The position numbers were made by a program, and so were the translations under genes. Below are positions 6,139-7,906 of a DNA stretch of 7,906 nucleotides, piece by piece. Position 1 is the first letter of the stretch; the number at the start of each line of letters is the position of its first letter. The notes beneath the pieces were generated by a model, which was not told where the DNA came from, did no database searches, and worked only from the letters and a program-made list of their open reading frames with translations. Origin of the DNA: UBA1724 sp963611685 (GTDB lineage Bacteria; Verrucomicrobiota; Lentisphaeria; Oligosphaerales; Oligosphaeraceae); contig CAVDSU010000103.1 in NCBI GenBank assembly GCA_963611685.1, forward strand, positions 1-7,906, written 5' to 3'.

Positions 6139-7059
6139 ATGGATCTCTCTTCGTCATCCTCCCGCAAGCGCGGGGGACTCCTCGCCCTTCTGGTCTGCGC
6201 CTCAATCTGGGGACTCGCCTTCTCTGCCCAGAAGAAGGGCATGGAGTTCCTGGGGCCCTGCGGCTTCAACGCCATTCGCTCCTTCATCGGCGCGCTGGCG
6301 CTGGTGCCCTGCATTGCGCTGCTGGATCGCCTGGATGGCCGAAAACCCTCGCTCTGGGGCTCGGCACACACGCCGATTGGACGGATCCAGCTGCTGGTGG
6401 GCGGACTCCTCTGCGGACTGGCGCTGGGCTGCGCCAGTCTCTGCCAGCAGGTGGGCATCGTGGGCGCCGCCGTGGGAAAGGCGGGCTTTTTGACGGCGCT
6501 GTACATCATCATCGTGCCCATCTTCGCTGTCTTCTTGGGGCGGCGCACCTCCGTGGTGGTGTGGATTGCCGCGGTGCTGGCGCTGGCGGGCAGCGCGCTG
6601 TTGTGTGGCGTCTCCCTGAAGGGCTTTCGTCTCCAGGGGAGCGACCTGTGGCTTCTGGCGTGCGCGGTGCTCTTTGCGGTGCAGATTCTCCTGGTGGACC
6701 GCTATGTGGCGAAGACGGACTGCTTCCGGCTCTCTTTCCTGCAATTCCTGTGCGCAGGCGTGGTCTCCCTGGTGGTCGTGCCGTTTGCCGGGGAATCCCT
6801 CTCTTTCTCCGCAATCACGAAGGCGCTGTGGCCTCTTCTCTTCTGCGGCGTGCTCTCCAGCGGCGTGGCGTATACCCTGCAGTGCGTGGGACAGAAATAC
6901 GTCCATCCCGTGGTGGCCACGCTGGTCATGAGCCTGGAGTCCGTGATTTCCGCCCTAGGGGGATGGCTTCTCCTGGGCGAGACCCTGAATGCCCGGGAAA
7001 TTGTCGGCTGCTGCATCATCTTTGCCGCCGTCCTGATGGCGCAGTTCCGAAAGGACTGA
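6139..7059 (+). CDS. EamA/DMT-superfamily membrane transporter
   Basis: Predicted inner-membrane permease of the drug/metabolite transporter superfamily; substrate unknown, usually export of small metabolites. The 306-aa product has ten hydrophobic segments, roughly 13-31, 43-61, 85-104, 107-132, 137-156, 167-187, 197-218, 229-249, 256-277 and 283-302. They fall into two five-helix EamA repeats. Typical elements are ASIWGLAF in helix 1, a charged R/Q-containing loop before helix 3, and SLESVISALGGWLLLGE (264-280), matching the conserved Pro/Glu-containing motif of helix 9 in this family. The N-terminus is Ser-rich then RKR, consistent with cytoplasmic-side positive charge. The ATG at 6139 has no Shine-Dalgarno and follows a pyrimidine-rich tract. 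No neighbouring gene indicates the substrate. Confidence 0.9.
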   Translation: MDLSSSSSRKRGGLLALLVCASIWGLAFSAQKKGMEFLGPCGFNAIRSFIGALALVPCIALLDRLDGRKPSLWGSAHTPIGRIQLLVGGLLCGLALGCASLCQQVGIVGAAVGKAGFLTALYIIIVPIFAVFLGRRTSVVVWIAAVLALAGSALLCGVSLKGFRLQGSDLWLLACAVLFAVQILLVDRYVAKTDCFRLSFLQFLCAGVVSLVVVPFAGESLSFSAITKALWPLLFCGVLSSGVAYTLQCVGQKYVHPVVATLVMSLESVISALGGWLLLGETLNAREIVGCCIIFAAVLMAQFRKD

Positions 7060-7129
7060 CCCGCCGCGATCCTTCGACTCCGCCGCCGCCTTCGTTCGTT
7101 TTCCTTTTTCTCTCCCGTTGAAGTAGACA

Positions 7130-7543
7130 ATGCCGAAGCATAAAGCATTTCCCGAGGGACAGATCAGTCTCGCGACCCAATTGAGATATTTCCGCAAGAA
7201 GCTCGGCCTTACGCAGGTCGAGATGGCGGCGCATTTGGGGATCTCGCATAGCCTCTATACCAAGCTGGAGGTAGAAAATATCACTACCACCCAGAAGCGC
7301 GTGGAGGAATTCGCCGTGATCCTCCATACCACGCCCGCATTCCTGCTGAAGGGCGAGGGCGCGGAATACCCCGCCGGCAGCCCCGAGGCATGCCCCCGAC
7401 TTACCGACGAACTCCTCCATAAGATCCTGGCATTCGTCATGGATCCCGAAAATCAGGCCGCCGCACGAAAGCTGGCCGAGGCCTCTCCCGAAAAGTCCCC
7501 CGAGAAGGTCATGGCCACCTTCTTGAAGGGGATGATACTGTAG
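7130..7543 (+). CDS. XRE/Cro-type helix-turn-helix protein
   Basis: Small putative DNA-binding protein of 137 aa. An HTH_3-like domain covers about 14-70: LATQLRYFRKKLGLTQVEMA, then AAHLGISHSLYTKLEVEN, with TQVEMAAHLG (28-37) as the first helix of the motif and SHSLYTKLEVEN (39-50) as the likely recognition helix. The tail FAVILHTTPAFLLKGEG is the common end of such domains. Residues 75-137 form no family I recognise; the region is Pro/Ala/Glu-rich with a helical LTDELLHKILAFV stretch. Codon use is less biased than in the EF-G-like gene (CAT, AAA and AGA occur). No Shine-Dalgarno; a T/C-rich tract (about 7088-7119) precedes it. Its target is unknown; palindromes directly downstream (7592-7733) or the inverted repeat at 645-682 are conceivable sites, but nothing in the sequence ties them together. 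Confidence 0.85.
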   Translation: MPKHKAFPEGQISLATQLRYFRKKLGLTQVEMAAHLGISHSLYTKLEVENITTTQKRVEEFAVILHTTPAFLLKGEGAEYPAGSPEACPRLTDELLHKILAFVMDPENQAAARKLAEASPEKSPEKVMATFLKGMIL

Positions 7544-7554
7544 GGGGAGAAAAA

Positions 7555-7582
7555 GGAGGAAGGAGGAAGGAGGAAGGAGGAA
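7555..7582 (+). repeat. heptanucleotide tandem repeat (GGAGGAA)x4
   Basis: Four exact copies of GGAGGAA just after the stop of the XRE gene, within a longer pure-purine stretch (about 7544-7583). Each unit carries a perfect anti-16S core (GGAGG), yet no start codon follows within a useful distance. Such tracts are prone to slippage and can form triplex-type structures on negatively supercoiled DNA. Confidence 0.9.
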
Positions 7583-7591
7583 ATTTGGCCA

Positions 7592-7661
7592 GGGTTTCGC
7601 AGGCGAAACCCCGCGCCGGAATCTACCGGCGCGTGCATCACGCGCGCCCATATTGGCGCGC
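7592..7661. repeat. cluster of adjacent perfect hairpins
   Basis: Three back-to-back stems: GGGTTTCGC/GCGAAACCC (7592-7600 and 7603-7611), CGCGCCGG/CCGGCGCG (7612-7619 and 7626-7633), and GCGCGCC/GGCGCGC (7642-7648 and 7655-7661). An alternative stem GCGCGTG-CAT-CACGCGC (7629-7645) overlaps and would compete with the second and third. No T-run follows. It could stall polymerase or protect the 3' end of the XRE transcript. Confidence 0.75.
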
Positions 7662-7735
7662 AGGTTGATAGGTAGAAGGGAGAAGGTTTGTGTGGCCGCT
7701 CCGCGGGAATACCGCGGCAATTACGCCGCGGTACT
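7662..7735. other. short spacer with a 9-bp palindromic hairpin
   Basis: TACCGCGGC (7710-7718) and GCCGCGGTA (7725-7733) pair perfectly around a 6-nt loop; another CCGCGG occurs at 7701-7706. No open frame of note. The spacer joins the hairpin cluster to the right-hand copy of the large repeat. Confidence 0.6.
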
Positions 7736-7906
7736 GGTGCCGCCGGTAGGCGGAAGAGCGCCTGCGGCACCTTATAGACTAGCCACTAGCCACTAGTTGC
7801 TAGGTACTTGCGGCGCGCTTCCGCGCGCCGTACCGCCGGTAGGCGGAAGAGCATAGGCAGGGGGACGGGGGCGGCAGCCTCCCGTCCTTTGGGTATTTCG
7901 CTAGGC
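7736..7906. repeat. right-hand copies of the 211-bp repeat family (window edge)
   Basis: Positions 7740-7851 match the second half of the unit in the variant form: CCGCC-GGTA-GGCGG (7740-7753), the CTAG core, CGGCGCGC-TTCC-GCGCGCCG (7811-7830) and the CCGCC/GGCGG hairpin (7833-7846). A new unit begins at 7852 and repeats the first 55 bases of the window before the sequence ends, so the repeat continues beyond. Orientation is the same as at the left end. The CTAG core has an extra 7-bp ACTAGCC (7778-7784 and 7785-7791). GGTGCCGC (7736-7743) can also pair with GCGGCACC (7764-7771), enclosing or competing with the first hairpin. Confidence 0.88.

Noticed and set aside
4854..6548. 564-codon open frame on the - strand opposite manC and the transporter
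   Set aside because: Runs through a + strand enzyme, an intrinsic terminator and a second gene; the composition is typical of antisense GC-rich DNA.
7016..7720. 234-codon - strand ORF across the XRE gene
   Set aside because: Covers the purine tract and hairpins and opposes a clear HTH protein; no motif.

Overview
The window is about 7.9 kb of high-GC bacterial DNA. Coding third positions are strongly G/C (AAG, GAG, CTG, CGC and ATC are favoured). It holds six protein genes, all on the + strand, set between copies of one palindrome-rich non-coding repeat. The organism cannot be named from the sequence. High GC, an EF-G2-type factor with degenerate GTPase motifs, mostly non-Shine-Dalgarno starts and dense palindromic intergenic repeats would fit a lineage such as the PVC group, but that is low-confidence inference.

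Layout. Positions 1-612 are a tandem array of a 211-bp unit: two copies that read as identical, then a diverged third. Positions 613-1076 are a long, less GC-rich leader without a convincing gene. An EF-G-like translation factor follows (1077-3107), then a 336-bp hairpin-rich gap. Next come nadD (3444-4262; NAD synthesis) and rsfS (4317-4739; ribosome silencing factor), a pair often found together in bacteria. A mannose-1-phosphate guanylyltransferase (4857-5963; GDP-mannose for surface polysaccharides) ends at a strong intrinsic terminator (6004-6063). A ten-helix EamA/DMT transporter (6139-7059) and a small XRE-type DNA-binding protein (7130-7543) follow. The last 360 bp hold a heptanucleotide tandem repeat, a run of adjacent perfect hairpins, and the same repeat family as at the left end, in the same orientation and running off the window.

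How the genes relate. Two gene products act on the ribosome (EF-G-like, RsfS), one makes a cofactor (NadD), one makes a sugar nucleotide (ManC), one is a membrane exporter or permease, and one is a putative regulator. This looks like a housekeeping neighbourhood rather than a dedicated pathway or defence island. The least ordinary content is non-coding: a structured repeat whose hairpin stems differ between copies by paired changes, a CTAG-rich core, and direct copies flanking the gene block. The EF-G paralog is the most unusual protein, because its G3 and G4 GTPase motifs are both non-canonical. Only two of the six genes have a clear Shine-Dalgarno sequence; the other four follow pyrimidine-rich tracts.
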